Below, piece by piece: positions 1 to 8,598 of a stretch of DNA of 64,000 nucleotides. The translations under genes were made by a program, and so were the position numbers. The stretch is taken from contig CABYIQ010000005.1 of the NCBI GenBank assembly GCA_902518965.1, forward strand, positions 43,041-107,040. Reading direction: 5' to 3'. Origin of the DNA: an uncultured SAR116 cluster alpha proteobacterium. GTDB taxonomy: Bacteria; Pseudomonadota; Alphaproteobacteria; Puniceispirillales; Puniceispirillaceae. Under the pieces are notes generated by a model. The model had not been told where the DNA came from and ran no database searches. It worked only from the letters and a program-made list of their open reading frames with translations. How positions within the stretch are numbered: position 1 is the first letter of the stretch; every line of letters starts with the position of its first letter.

Positions 1-1
1 A

Positions 2-1219
2 GAACAGGAAATGCTGGCTGGCAAAGCGGGGCCAGCTGTCAAATGGGCGATGGAACATCAGGTTCAAGTTGGCCGCATGTTTGATGCTGAAGACATGGTC
101 ACAGTCAGCCAAGCGCATATGATGGCTGACCCGGAATCACTTGGTGAATCCGGTGTGCAATTCGCTGAGAAAATGGCAAAAGATGGCGCGCGTGTTTGCA
201 TACCGATGATCACAGACCCGCGCGGTGTGGATCTCGCTTGTTACGAGCCGCTTGGTCAGACCGAACAAATGGCTGACCTCGAGCGCCGCTTCATCGCAGC
301 TTGTCAGACCATGGGTATAATGATGACAAATACCTGCATTAATTATCAGACCATTATGCCACCTGTATTTGGCGACCATGTGGCCTTTGGTGATACAGGT
401 GTCGTTATTTATTCAAACTCAGTTTGCGGCGCCCGGTCCAATTTCGAGGGAGGACCGTCTGCACTCGCTGCCGGACTGACAGGCCGCACCCCGCGTTACG
501 GCCTGCATCTGGATGAAAAAAGACAAGCCACAAAAAGATATGTTGTCTCATCAAACCCTCAGGATTTAATGGAATGGGGTGTTCTGGGAGCAACAATTGG
601 CCGAATGGCTGGCAGTTACTGGGAAGTGCCTGTTATAGAAGGAATTGAAGAGGCCCCCACATCCGATCAGTTGAAACATTTCGGAGCAGCCATGGCCAGC
701 TATGGGTCAACTCCGTTATTCCATATTGTTGGCATCACACCAGAATGCCGCAGGCTGACTGATGTTGGAGGGGAAACGCTAAACTCGACATCTGTTACAG
801 GAGAAATGCTGGATGCGCTTAAACAGCCTTTCACTGCGATCGGGGACCCACTTGATGTTGTGGTATTTGCTGCCCCGCAACTTAGTCTTATTGAGATGGC
901 TGAACTGGCTAACTTATGTGATGGCAGAAAACGGGCAGAAACAACAGATGTTATCGTCTGTACCTCTGCCCAAGTCTATAGCGACGCCGTTTCAATGGGC
1001 TATGTCAAACAAATTGAAAATTTTGGCGGGCGTGTCTTGGTGGGAACGTGTTTTTATCAGCAATATGCCCGCGAAATTGGAGAGGCTAATGGCTGGACAA
1101 GATTGCTTAGCAACTCAGCAAAAATTGTTAATATTCTTGGAGGCTATGGTTATCAACCTGCACTGGGAACAATGCAAGCTTGTGTCGCTTCTGCAGAGAA
1201 GGGGGTAATTCTGTCATGA
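2..1219 (+). CDS. Aconitase X catalytic (large) subunit, 5' partial
   Basis: This is the large subunit of an aconitase X (formerly DUF521) dehydratase. Characterised members dehydrate cis-3-hydroxy-L-proline or mevalonate 5-phosphate using an iron-sulfur cluster. The reading frame is open to the left edge: codons for E-Q-E precede the first ATG at 11, and family members normally carry a few residues before the E-x-x-M-L-x-G motif. The true start therefore lies outside the window. Family landmarks are the SQAHMM segment, the cysteine-bearing NTCINY and SVCGARSNFEGG motifs, and GTCFYQQY near the C-terminus. The stop overlaps the small subunit in an ATGA junction, so the two are translationally coupled. 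The substrate cannot be decided from sequence alone, and no proline racemase or mevalonate-pathway gene is visible next to it. Confidence 0.88.
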   Translation, partial: EQEMLAGKAGPAVKWAMEHQVQVGRMFDAEDMVTVSQAHMMADPESLGESGVQFAEKMAKDGARVCIPMITDPRGVDLACYEPLGQTEQMADLERRFIAACQTMGIMMTNTCINYQTIMPPVFGDHVAFGDTGVVIYSNSVCGARSNFEGGPSALAAGLTGRTPRYGLHLDEKRQATKRYVVSSNPQDLMEWGVLGATIGRMAGSYWEVPVIEGIEEAPTSDQLKHFGAAMASYGSTPLFHIVGITPECRRLTDVGGETLNSTSVTGEMLDALKQPFTAIGDPLDVVVFAAPQLSLIEMAELANLCDGRKRAETTDVIVCTSAQVYSDAVSMGYVKQIENFGGRVLVGTCFYQQYAREIGEANGWTRLLSNSAKIVNILGGYGYQPALGTMQACVASAEKGVILS

Positions 1220-1635
1220 CGATAAAGCTTACCTGTCATGCTGGTATTGGCCCCAAGGTTGAAGGTATAGCGCTAGTGGCAGATGATAATTTTTCTGCCC
1301 GTTATGATCTGGATCGTATCAAAGGGGTATTTTCTCGCCCGCAGCATAAACTTTTTGGCCAAAGTTATAAGGACGTCATTCTGGTGTTGAATACGGCTAA
1401 AGGCGGTGTGGCCACTGCCTGGATGTTATATGAGATGACTTCACGATTAGTGGCGCCAAAAGCCATTCTACTGAACCAGGCTAACACCATTTTGGTCCAA
1501 GGGGCCGCTTTGGCGAATATGGCTATGGTGGACAGGTTCGATGAAGGTGATGTCACCAAACTAATTGAGACAGGCGACCATTTAGTTGTTGATCCTCAGG
1601 CTGGTCAAGTTGACGTTAACAGCCTAAATAGATAA
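1216..1635 (+). CDS. Aconitase X swivel (small) subunit
   Basis: This 139-residue protein (formerly DUF126) supplies the swivel domain of aconitase X, which in many bacteria is a separate subunit that closes over the active site of the large subunit. The chosen start is the ATG at 1216. It overlaps the TGA of the large subunit and is preferred to the upstream in-frame ATG at 1180, which would extend the gene 36 bases into its partner. The family segments for the glycine-rich G-x-A-T-A-W loop and the K-A-I-L-L-N-Q strand are visible. It is the last gene of this short plus-strand operon and converges on glpD. Family assignment is firm; the substrate is unknown. Confidence 0.88.
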   Translation: MTIKLTCHAGIGPKVEGIALVADDNFSARYDLDRIKGVFSRPQHKLFGQSYKDVILVLNTAKGGVATAWMLYEMTSRLVAPKAILLNQANTILVQGAALANMAMVDRFDEGDVTKLIETGDHLVVDPQAGQVDVNSLNR

Positions 1636-1653
1636 GTGCCAAGTGCTTTCAAA

Positions 1654-1670
1654 AGAGCATTGTGTGCTCT
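1654..1670. terminator. Weak hairpin between convergent genes
   Basis: A perfect 6-bp inverted repeat (AGAGCA/TGCTCT) with a 5-base loop lies between the aconitase X stop and the glpD stop. It has no T-tract on either strand. Its position between converging genes suggests a bidirectional terminator, but the stem is short. Confidence 0.3.
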
Positions 1671-1684
1671 CAATGATGTAGACA

Positions 1685-3157
1685 CTACTGCTTTAGATAG
1701 GCATCCAGTTCATTTGTCATATGTTCATCAAAATACAAACCCAGCTTTGTGCGACGGAACAATAAATCCTCTGCAGTACGCGCCCACTCATGATTAACTA
1801 AATAATCAATTTCAGCTTGATAAAGGCCATTTCCAAAATCACGACCAAGCTGGTGCGGCTTGTCGGCAGTGCCAATGATTTTGTATACCCGGCTGCCATA
1901 GGCCGCAGCCATCCGTGCCAGCACTTTTGTCGGCAAGTCAGGAAATTTTTGTGCCAATTCAGCATTAAAAGTTTCAATGTCAGTAGTCTCCAAATTGCCA
2001 CCAGGTAAATGGCGTCCATTTGCTTGCGAAGGATGTGGCGCGGGCAAAACTGCGTCAATCATTGCCGCAACAGCCAATGATAATTTTCTATACGTCGTCA
2101 GCTTTCCACCAAATATATTCAGCCAACTTTGTGCAGACCCCTGTTGCCATTCCAGCACATAATCTCTGGTCACAGACTGAGCCTCTTGTTGTCCGTCATC
2201 ATATAACGGGCGCACACCGGAATAAGTTGACACAATATCAGACTTCGCAAGTGGCCGCTCCATATATCGGCTAAGTTGTGTGCAAATATATTCAATTTCT
2301 TGCTTACTTATCTGCGGGCTATCTGGTGATTCCGGATGGTCTACATCCGTAGTACCAACAAGCGTAAAATCATCCAAATAGGGAATGGCAAATAAAACCC
2401 GACCATCTGAATTCTGAAATATATAAGCCTTATCATGCTCAAAAAGTTTTCTTGTAATCAGATGTGAGCCTCTGACCAATCTTACTCGTTTCACATTCTG
2501 TGGCATCGGATAAAGAGCACATACCTGGTCTGCCCAAGGGCCGCTGGCATTTATAACTAGTTTCGCTTTTACTGGCCCAGTGGTGGTCTGAGCTACCCAG
2601 CCACTTTTGTATTGGTCTAACTTTGTCACCTCACAGTCACGACGAATGTCAGCACCAAACGCTGCCGCCGCAACTGCATTTATAATGGTTAGCCTGCTGT
2701 CATCAACGAAGCAGTCTGAATACTCAAACCCGGTTACAAATTTCGCTTTCAGGCACTTTCCTGCACGGTCAGTTTTCAAACTCACAGCTCTTGATCCCGC
2801 CAGCCTGTTTCGTCCCCCTAGTTTGTCGTATATGAACAGACCCATGCGCAGCAGCCATTTTGGACGCATCCCTGGCAGATGAGGTAAGACGAAACGTAAC
2901 GGCTTTATCAGATGAGGCGCCATCCGCATCAGGACTTCTCGTTCCTTTAACGATTCTCTGATCAGTCTGAATTCATAACGCTCTAGATAACGCAAACCAC
3001 CATGAATCAGCTTTGTTGACCATGAGGAGGTAGCTGAGGCAATGTCGTTCTTTTCAGCAAGACATACTGAATAGCCCCTTGCTGCCAATTCATGGGCAAT
3101 GCCACAGCCATTAATGCCGCCACCAATGACCAGAATATCAAAACTATTATCGTTCAT
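1685..3157 (-). CDS. glpD: FAD-dependent glycerol-3-phosphate dehydrogenase
   Basis: This enzyme oxidises sn-glycerol 3-phosphate to dihydroxyacetone phosphate and passes electrons to the quinone pool at the inner face of the membrane. The 490-residue length is normal for bacterial GlpD. The FAD-binding Rossmann motif GGGINGCG is at about residues 12-19, followed by the family signature STKLIHGGLRYLE. A later FGGKLTTYRKL segment near residue 340 is also typical. The C-terminal alpha-helical domain is complete. It lies 29 bases downstream of a glycerophosphodiesterase on the same strand, which would supply its substrate from glycerophosphodiesters. No glycerol kinase or glycerol facilitator is present in the window. 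The membership is confident. Confidence 0.95.
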   Translation of the reverse strand: MNDNSFDILVIGGGINGCGIAHELAARGYSVCLAEKNDIASATSSWSTKLIHGGLRYLERYEFRLIRESLKEREVLMRMAPHLIKPLRFVLPHLPGMRPKWLLRMGLFIYDKLGGRNRLAGSRAVSLKTDRAGKCLKAKFVTGFEYSDCFVDDSRLTIINAVAAAAFGADIRRDCEVTKLDQYKSGWVAQTTTGPVKAKLVINASGPWADQVCALYPMPQNVKRVRLVRGSHLITRKLFEHDKAYIFQNSDGRVLFAIPYLDDFTLVGTTDVDHPESPDSPQISKQEIEYICTQLSRYMERPLAKSDIVSTYSGVRPLYDDGQQEAQSVTRDYVLEWQQGSAQSWLNIFGGKLTTYRKLSLAVAAMIDAVLPAPHPSQANGRHLPGGNLETTDIETFNAELAQKFPDLPTKVLARMAAAYGSRVYKIIGTADKPHQLGRDFGNGLYQAEIDYLVNHEWARTAEDLLFRRTKLGLYFDEHMTNELDAYLKQ

Positions 3158-3186
3158 TAGTAATAATCTTCCAGCTTAAGAAAGGT

Positions 3187-4125
3187 TTATCGCTCCCAAA
3201 GCCATCCTCTGTCAGATAACCGTCTTTGCACCCGACCGGGGTAGTCAGTGATGATTGCATCCACATGTAAATCAATCATTGCATCAATGTCATCTGGCTC
3301 ATTAACAGTCCAAACAGCCACGCACAGACCCAAATCTTTTGCCCGCATAAGATCAGCCTTCGAAATATCTTTAAAATGAGGGCACCACAACTCTCCACCA
3401 GCCTTCTTTACTTCATCAGGCAAAGATATATCTGGAGGCCTCAAGTCGGGTGTTGAGTGAAGCGAAGTTTCTTCTCCAATGTCTTCAGCATGCTGTTTCA
3501 GTTGAGTTAAATATGAAGTCGGCATATCTGCAACTTGTTTTTTACATTCAGCGAGCAGCGTCCAGTCAAAACTGTGAAGCAATGTCCGATCCTCCATGCC
3601 AGCCTTTTTAATTTCACAGGTAACAACCGAGACCAACTTCTCTTTTGCCGTTCTATCGGCTGAGAATTCAGGGTCAGACTTAAGCTCAAGCATCATACAG
3701 ACACGTTGATGTTTTGGCTGAGACACTAATTCCAAAAGCTCGGACAACTTAGGGACGCGCACACCATCTAACTGGGCTTGTTCGCAAAATCTGCGTCCAT
3801 AATCTGTATGGCCATTCAGACGACCTATATCAAAACACTCTATGTCTTCAAAATAAAGAGAGGCTACCCTCGCCCCTGCTCCGTTGATAAAGCGGCCATC
3901 TGGACCACGGGTAGCGGCACCATTTAATTCATGGTTATGAGTGATTACAGGGACATCATCTCGTGTCAAAAGCACATCAAATTCAAGAAGGTCAACACCA
4001 ATTGAGAGCGCGAAATCAAACCCGATTATGCTGTTTTCAGGCAAAATACCTCTTGCACCACGATGACCAACAATACGGATAGTATTTGCATCGCCTCTAA
4101 ATGACTCTACTTGTGTAAATTTCAT
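3187..4125 (-). CDS. Glycerophosphodiester phosphodiesterase
   Basis: This 312-residue protein belongs to the GDPD (UgpQ/GlpQ) family, which hydrolyses glycerophosphodiesters to glycerol 3-phosphate and an alcohol. The catalytic HRGARG motif is at residues 21-26 with PENS just after it. The metal-binding L-x-E-F-D-V segment and VITHNH follow, and AVWTVNEP and IITDYPG mark the end of the TIM barrel. No signal peptide is visible, so it is probably cytoplasmic. Its ATG overlaps the stop of the upstream Gfo/Idh/MocA gene by four bases, and glpD follows downstream, so the trio looks co-transcribed. The pairing with GlpD implies that a glycerol-linked head group is broken down here. The polar partner is not revealed. 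Confidence 0.92.
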   Translation of the reverse strand: MKFTQVESFRGDANTIRIVGHRGARGILPENSIIGFDFALSIGVDLLEFDVLLTRDDVPVITHNHELNGAATRGPDGRFINGAGARVASLYFEDIECFDIGRLNGHTDYGRRFCEQAQLDGVRVPKLSELLELVSQPKHQRVCMMLELKSDPEFSADRTAKEKLVSVVTCEIKKAGMEDRTLLHSFDWTLLAECKKQVADMPTSYLTQLKQHAEDIGEETSLHSTPDLRPPDISLPDEVKKAGGELWCPHFKDISKADLMRAKDLGLCVAVWTVNEPDDIDAMIDLHVDAIITDYPGRVQRRLSDRGWLWER

Positions 4126-5216
4126 TGCAATGCCAAACGAACTGCCTGTCCGGTCTGCGCAGACTCCTGTGCGGCCATTCCCATCCTAACGGCCCATATC
4201 CCATCAGAAAGGCCAACCTCAACCTGACCTGTGCCACGGACGACATCTAAAAACCGCTGATGCTGGTGAAAGGTTGAACCATTATGATCGCCTGCATCTA
4301 GGATCGTCTTGTCAATCGGGCACTTTATTTGCACCGGTCTGCACACTCCACGCGGACTTTCGATGATCATTGGCACCGGGCGCTTTTCTGCATCACCAGA
4401 CCAGAACCGGGCTGGGCCGGGAAGCTTAACTTCCAGTTTGCCAGAAGGGCCAACCGCGTGGATCATTTCCTGAAATTCAGACCCCTCTGCAAACATGGAC
4501 AACTCCAACATCGCCCGAGAACCATTGGCAAAGTCAACCAGCACATAACCACAGTCCCAGATATCAGCTCGTCGACCATTATAGATTTCATCAAGATGGT
4601 TTACTTCTTGACCAGCACTAGCCATAACCTGTACCGGATCACTTCGCAGGATGAATCGCATCAAATCAAAAAAATGACAGCATTTCTCAACGAATGTTCC
4701 GCCTGAATTTTCATTAAACCGGTTCCAGTTATTGACTTTTTCCAAAAAAGGAAAGCGATGTTCTGTGATGGTCAGCATTTTGATATCGCCCGTTACTCCC
4801 TCCAGTGTATTGATGAACTGCTGCATAGGCGGCATATAGCGATATTCCATTGCAACCCAGATTGGTGCCTTGTAGACAGAGCCCACAGCTTGGGCCCTTG
4901 CCAGATCATCTTCGGCCGTAAACAGAGGCTTTTCAACCAAAATGGGAAGGGTTACCTTCTCACTGATTGCCTCTAATTGTTCAATATGACAATGGTTCGG
5001 ACTAGCAATTACCAAACAGTCCAGCTGCTGATAATCAAGAAGTTCATCAACAGAATTTACAAAAAAAGCATCCGGTGCTAGCTCAGCAGCAGCCTGTGCC
5101 ATGTTAGGATCCGGCTCATAAATGGCGGCTACCATTGTGCCTTGCAATAAGTTGATATTGCGCAGATGTTCGCGCCCCATCATGCCACACCCAATTATAC
5201 CGTAATTTATCGTCAT
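4122..5216 (-). CDS. Gfo/Idh/MocA family NAD(P)-dependent enzyme
   Basis: This 364-residue protein has an N-terminal Rossmann domain with the GIIGCGMMG loop at residues 6-14. The family E-K-P motif sits at about residues 95-97 and a C-terminal alpha/beta domain contains GGTFVEKCCHFFD, whose K and H are candidate catalytic residues. The superfamily includes sugar and inositol dehydrogenases and also NAD-dependent glycosidases (GH109 and GH188). The ATG at 5216 is preferred to the GTG at 5219 because an AGGA motif stands six bases upstream of the ATG. It is coupled to the glycerophosphodiesterase by a four-base overlap and follows a GntR regulator. A glycosidase role in a sulfo-sugar pathway is a hypothesis; a simple sugar or polyol dehydrogenase is equally compatible. 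Confidence 0.85.
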   Translation of the reverse strand: MTINYGIIGCGMMGREHLRNINLLQGTMVAAIYEPDPNMAQAAAELAPDAFFVNSVDELLDYQQLDCLVIASPNHCHIEQLEAISEKVTLPILVEKPLFTAEDDLARAQAVGSVYKAPIWVAMEYRYMPPMQQFINTLEGVTGDIKMLTITEHRFPFLEKVNNWNRFNENSGGTFVEKCCHFFDLMRFILRSDPVQVMASAGQEVNHLDEIYNGRRADIWDCGYVLVDFANGSRAMLELSMFAEGSEFQEMIHAVGPSGKLEVKLPGPARFWSGDAEKRPVPMIIESPRGVCRPVQIKCPIDKTILDAGDHNGSTFHQHQRFLDVVRGTGQVEVGLSDGIWAVRMGMAAQESAQTGQAVRLALQ

Positions 5217-5225
5217 CACTGTTCC

Positions 5226-5966
5226 TTATTTGAGCCGTGAAACATAACGTGCGGCATCAGCATCATACCAAGTACGGGAATATTCAACTTTTTTATTCTC
5301 TTCTGACCAGCCAAATCTCTCAATAAAACCACATCGAATACCGGGTGCTATGGCTAGCAATCCGTCAGCCCATTGCGGGACTTCCGACAGACCAACCCAA
5401 TCTTCGACGCGGACAATCCAGACATCCAGACGCTCTTTATAATATTTATAGAGTGACTGCGAGACCTGTGCCTCGTTCACTTTAGCCGCGCTGTGCTGAT
5501 CTAGCCAGATTTCTTCTGCAGCGACAGGTAGACCATCAAGTAAGCGTTGCCGCCGAAATCTGTGTGCAAAAGAAGAGCCCCCAAAATCAGGCAGGCCTTT
5601 TGGTTTTTTCAGGCTGTCTACACGCACCAAATTTGCTGAGGGCAGACCACCACCTTGTGGTCTTTCAAGCCGAAAAAAAGAATAAATAGAATCTGCATTT
5701 TCATTCTTCTGGATATAATTTCCTGAACCTTGTTTGCGGGCCAAAAGGCCAGTTTCAGTAAGGCGGGCCAGTGATTTGCGTAAGGTGCGGACAGTTACAT
5801 TGTAATCTTTTGCCATTTGCCGTTCGGCAGGCAAGCGCTGACCCTCAGCAAGGAGTCCTGCACTTATTTCTCGGGACAGCTGTTCAGCAATTTGCAGATA
5901 AACAGGCAGTTTCCCTGAATTGTCATTTCTATCACTACCTCTGTTCATCCTAAATTGATACACCAT
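5226..5966 (-). CDS. GntR-family regulator with UTRA ligand domain (HutC type)
   Basis: The protein has a GntR winged helix-turn-helix at about residues 18-85 (with PAERQMAKDYNVTVRTLRKS) and a UTRA ligand-binding domain from about 105 to the end. HutC-type members usually repress a neighbouring catabolic operon until the substrate or its phosphate binds. It lies divergent to the monooxygenase-TRAP operon and 9 bases upstream of the Gfo/Idh/MocA gene, so it probably controls both directions. The start is uncertain: ATGs at 5966 and 5948 are in frame and neither has a good ribosome binding site. The 5966 start codon overlaps the predicted -35 of the opposite promoter. Confidence 0.9.
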   Translation of the reverse strand: MVYQFRMNRGSDRNDNSGKLPVYLQIAEQLSREISAGLLAEGQRLPAERQMAKDYNVTVRTLRKSLARLTETGLLARKQGSGNYIQKNENADSIYSFFRLERPQGGGLPSANLVRVDSLKKPKGLPDFGGSSFAHRFRRQRLLDGLPVAAEEIWLDQHSAAKVNEAQVSQSLYKYYKERLDVWIVRVEDWVGLSEVPQWADGLLAIAPGIRCGFIERFGWSEENKKVEYSRTWYDADAARYVSRLK

Positions 5967-5993
5967 TGATTTACGTCTGGCTATAGCTATAAT
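5966..5993 (+). promoter_or_regulatory. Sigma70-like promoter with overlapping palindrome
   Basis: A -35 box TTGATT (5966-5971) and a -10 box TATAAT (5988-5993) are separated by 16 bases and point toward the flavin monooxygenase gene. The palindrome TATAGCTATA (5982-5991) overlaps the -10 box. That is a good position for a repressor operator, with the adjacent GntR protein as the obvious candidate. A GGAGG ribosome binding site follows at about 6005, before the ATG at 6018. Confidence 0.55.
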
Positions 5994-6017
5994 TAGAGGG
6001 ATGGGGAGGATATAAAG

Positions 6018-7175
6018 ATGACTATTGTGCCGATTACCAGCAACGGGCTGGACGCCGCTGAAGTTAGTTTTTTTTCGGCACTTTGTTCAGATGATTATCA
6101 GTATCTTGGCGTCCCAGAAGGTCATTTAAGATCCAGCTGGTCACATTGTTCTGAAATTGTGAAAACATCAGAAAGAAACGGATTTCGCAACATACTCTGC
6201 CCGTCATCTTACCAGGTTGGTCAGGACACATTGTCCTTTGTTGCTGGTTGCGCACCTGTTACTGAAAAAATCAACTTACTGGCTGCTATACGCTGTGGTG
6301 AGATGCAGCCCATCATGCTGGCGCGAACTGTAGCGACACTTGATCATATGCTGGAAGGCCGGCTCACCATAAATATCATCAGCTCTGATTTTCCAGGGCA
6401 GGTTGAAGACAGCGCCTATCGCTATCAAAGATCACGTGAGGTTGTTGAAATTCTGCGTCAGGCCTGGACTCAGGACGAGATAAACTATCAGGGCAAAATT
6501 TATAATTTTAAAGGCGTGCCAACTGACCCTGCACGTCCTTATCAACAAAACGGAGGACCTTTATTGTATTTCGGGGGCTATTCACCCGCAGCTGTAGATT
6601 TATGCGCCCAACATTGTGATGTGTATCTAATGTGGCCAGAGCGCAGAGAAGAGCTAGAGGGCCGTATGAGAACTGTCCATAAACAAGCAGCTAGCTATGG
6701 TCGCACTCTAGATTATGGTTTGCGCGTCCACATGATTGTGCGCAAAACAGAAGCAGAGGCGCGCGAATATGCAGATGAGCTTGTCTCAAAACTTGATGAG
6801 GACAAAGGTAGGGCGATCAGAGAACGTGCGCTTGATTCAACATCTTTGGGCGTAGCCCGTCAGGCCAGAAATCGTGATCTTGCTGATATGGAGGGGTTTA
6901 TTGAGCCACATTTATGGACAGGGGTTGGACGGGCTAGATCAGGCTGCGGTGCAGCTCTTGTAGGCTCTGCTGATCAAATTCTGTCGGAAATTGAGGCCTA
7001 TCAGAAAATGGGAATGCGGTCCTTTATCTTCTCAGGCTACCCGCATTTGGACGAATGTGATTATATCGGCAAATTAGTATTACCAGAACTCAAGACTTGT
7101 TCACTTCCGCATGAATATGGACGTGTGCCAAACCAGCTGCCAGCCACGCCACTTGGGCATGGAGAAAGACGATAA
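6018..7175 (+). CDS. SsuD-type FMNH2-dependent monooxygenase (LLM family)
   Basis: This 385-residue luciferase-like monooxygenase closely matches the alkanesulfonate monooxygenase (SsuD) type, which uses reduced FMN and O2 to cleave a carbon-sulfur bond and release sulfite plus an aldehyde. The SsuD active-site elements are recognisable: Arg236-x-His238 in GLRVHMIV, Arg307 in TGVGRARSG, and Tyr341 in FSGYPHLDE. A strong GGAGG ribosome binding site precedes the start. It is the first gene of an operon with an aldo/keto reductase, a flavin reductase (the expected reduced-flavin supplier) and a TRAP transporter. The combination of monooxygenase, flavin reductase and aldo/keto reductase matches the SmoC-SmoA-SmoB set of the sulfoquinovose monooxygenase pathway. 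The sulfonate substrate itself is an inference. Confidence 0.88.
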   Translation: MTIVPITSNGLDAAEVSFFSALCSDDYQYLGVPEGHLRSSWSHCSEIVKTSERNGFRNILCPSSYQVGQDTLSFVAGCAPVTEKINLLAAIRCGEMQPIMLARTVATLDHMLEGRLTINIISSDFPGQVEDSAYRYQRSREVVEILRQAWTQDEINYQGKIYNFKGVPTDPARPYQQNGGPLLYFGGYSPAAVDLCAQHCDVYLMWPERREELEGRMRTVHKQAASYGRTLDYGLRVHMIVRKTEAEAREYADELVSKLDEDKGRAIRERALDSTSLGVARQARNRDLADMEGFIEPHLWTGVGRARSGCGAALVGSADQILSEIEAYQKMGMRSFIFSGYPHLDECDYIGKLVLPELKTCSLPHEYGRVPNQLPATPLGHGERR

Positions 7176-8068
7176 TGGAAAAAATTGCGCTCAATGAAAC
7201 ACTGTCTCTGTCTCGTTTAATCTATGGCATGTGGCGTCTTGGTGATGACAACGACACCTCACCTGCCCATATTCAGGCAAAAATTGAAGCCTGTCTTGCG
7301 CAAGGGATAACCACCATGGATCAGGCAGATATCTATGGGGGATATCAGGCAGAGGAAATTTTTGGCCATGCTCTTCTGGCTGCACCACATCTGCGCGAAC
7401 AAGTTGAGATTGTCACCAAATGCGATATTGTGGCGCCAGCAGGACGATACAGTGCAGCACGTCTGAAATATTATGACACCAGCGCTGCTCATATCCGCCA
7501 GTCCGTCGAAGACAGCTTGCGCCTGATGCGCATAGAAACGATTGATCTTTTGCTGATACACAGGCCTGACCCGTTTATGAACCACCATGAAACAGGTTCT
7601 ATTCTTGATCAGTTGATCAGTTCTGGAAAAGTGAAAGCTGTCGGCGTATCAAACTTTAAACCGCATGACTGGACTCTGCTGCAATCTGCTATGGAGAATC
7701 AACTTGTCACCAATCAAATTGAAATATCTGTTCTGGCCAATCAGGCTTTCATAAACGGCGATATTGCTTTTTTGCAGGAACGGGGCATCCCACCAATGGC
7801 CTGGTCACCTCTTGCTGGCGGGATGTTATTTTCAGGGGACAACCCCAACTTGATAGCCACGCTTCAGGCAAAAGCAGATGACGCTGGTGTCGATATCGGA
7901 GCAGTTGCTGTTGGCTGGCTACTTGCGCATCCAGCAAAAATTCTGCCCGTTCTGGGCACGAATAATCTTGAGCGAATCAGTCATATTTCTGATGCACTTA
8001 AATTAGACATGGACCGTACAGACTGGTTTGAAATCTATGAATCTGCAAATGGAACAGAAGTACCGTGA
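7175..8068 (+). CDS. Aldo/keto reductase (YdhF-like)
   Basis: This 297-residue NADPH-dependent oxidoreductase has a (beta/alpha)8 barrel of the aldo/keto reductase superfamily. The catalytic tetrad is visible as Asp49, Tyr54, Lys82 and His129 (motifs DQADIYGG, TKCDI and LIHRPD). The sequence closely resembles E. coli YdhF, including the N-terminal YGMWRL and the WSPLAGG loop. Its start overlaps the stop of the monooxygenase in a TAATG junction. If the monooxygenase releases an aldehyde, this enzyme is the natural candidate to reduce it to the alcohol or sugar. Family membership is certain; the substrate is not. Confidence 0.93.
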   Translation: MEKIALNETLSLSRLIYGMWRLGDDNDTSPAHIQAKIEACLAQGITTMDQADIYGGYQAEEIFGHALLAAPHLREQVEIVTKCDIVAPAGRYSAARLKYYDTSAAHIRQSVEDSLRLMRIETIDLLLIHRPDPFMNHHETGSILDQLISSGKVKAVGVSNFKPHDWTLLQSAMENQLVTNQIEISVLANQAFINGDIAFLQERGIPPMAWSPLAGGMLFSGDNPNLIATLQAKADDAGVDIGAVAVGWLLAHPAKILPVLGTNNLERISHISDALKLDMDRTDWFEIYESANGTEVP

Positions 8069-8598
8069 AAACAGATATGCAGCATGATGTTAGCAAATTC
8101 AATCCAACCAAGGATCGAATGGCAGACTACCGCCGAGCTTTAGGAAATTTTCCAACAGGTGTTACGATCATCACATGCATGAGCCAGAGTGGGCCACTCG
8201 GCATAACCGTGAATAGCTTCACTAGCGTATCGCTAAAGCCACCACTGATAATGTGGTGTCTGAACAAGAAGTCAACGCGGTTCAGTTCTTTTATGGATGC
8301 AGAGAACTTCGCTGTGCATGTGATGCCAGCAAGCTCAAAAAATTTATGTGTCTCTTTTGCACAATCCGCACGAGCTTTCGAACATACCGACTGGTCATTA
8401 AGTGTACAGAAAGTACCGCTTTTGAAAGGGAGTTTAGCTTGCTTTGAATGCAGACAGTTCGCAGATTATGACGGTGGTGACCATTCTATTTTACTGGGAC
8501 TAGTGGATTTAGTGTCCACGTCCAGTGGTGTCCCCCTGACATTTGCGCAAGGACGCTTCATTGACCCAGACCTAGAGCCACATAACGATATATTATGA
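8065..8598 (+). CDS. Flavin reductase family protein (FMN reductase component)
   Basis: This 177-residue protein has the flavin reductase-like domain that binds FMN and NAD(P)H. The N-terminal RRALGNFPTGVTIIT motif and the NSFTSVSLKPPL segment are diagnostic. Such proteins supply reduced flavin to two-component monooxygenases, so it is the expected partner of the SsuD-type enzyme two genes upstream. The GTG start at 8065 overlaps the previous TGA; an ATG at 8077 is an alternative that loses four residues. The stop overlaps the next start (ATGA). The tight coupling with both the reductase and the transporter supports a single pathway. Confidence 0.92.
   Translation: MKTDMQHDVSKFNPTKDRMADYRRALGNFPTGVTIITCMSQSGPLGITVNSFTSVSLKPPLIMWCLNKKSTRFSSFMDAENFAVHVMPASSKNLCVSFAQSARAFEHTDWSLSVQKVPLLKGSLACFECRQFADYDGGDHSILLGLVDLVSTSSGVPLTFAQGRFIDPDLEPHNDIL

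Noticed and set aside
813..1208. Overlapping 131-codon frame inside the aconitase X large subunit gene
   Set aside because: It is a shifted frame within a strongly conserved gene, with no ribosome site and no recognisable domain.
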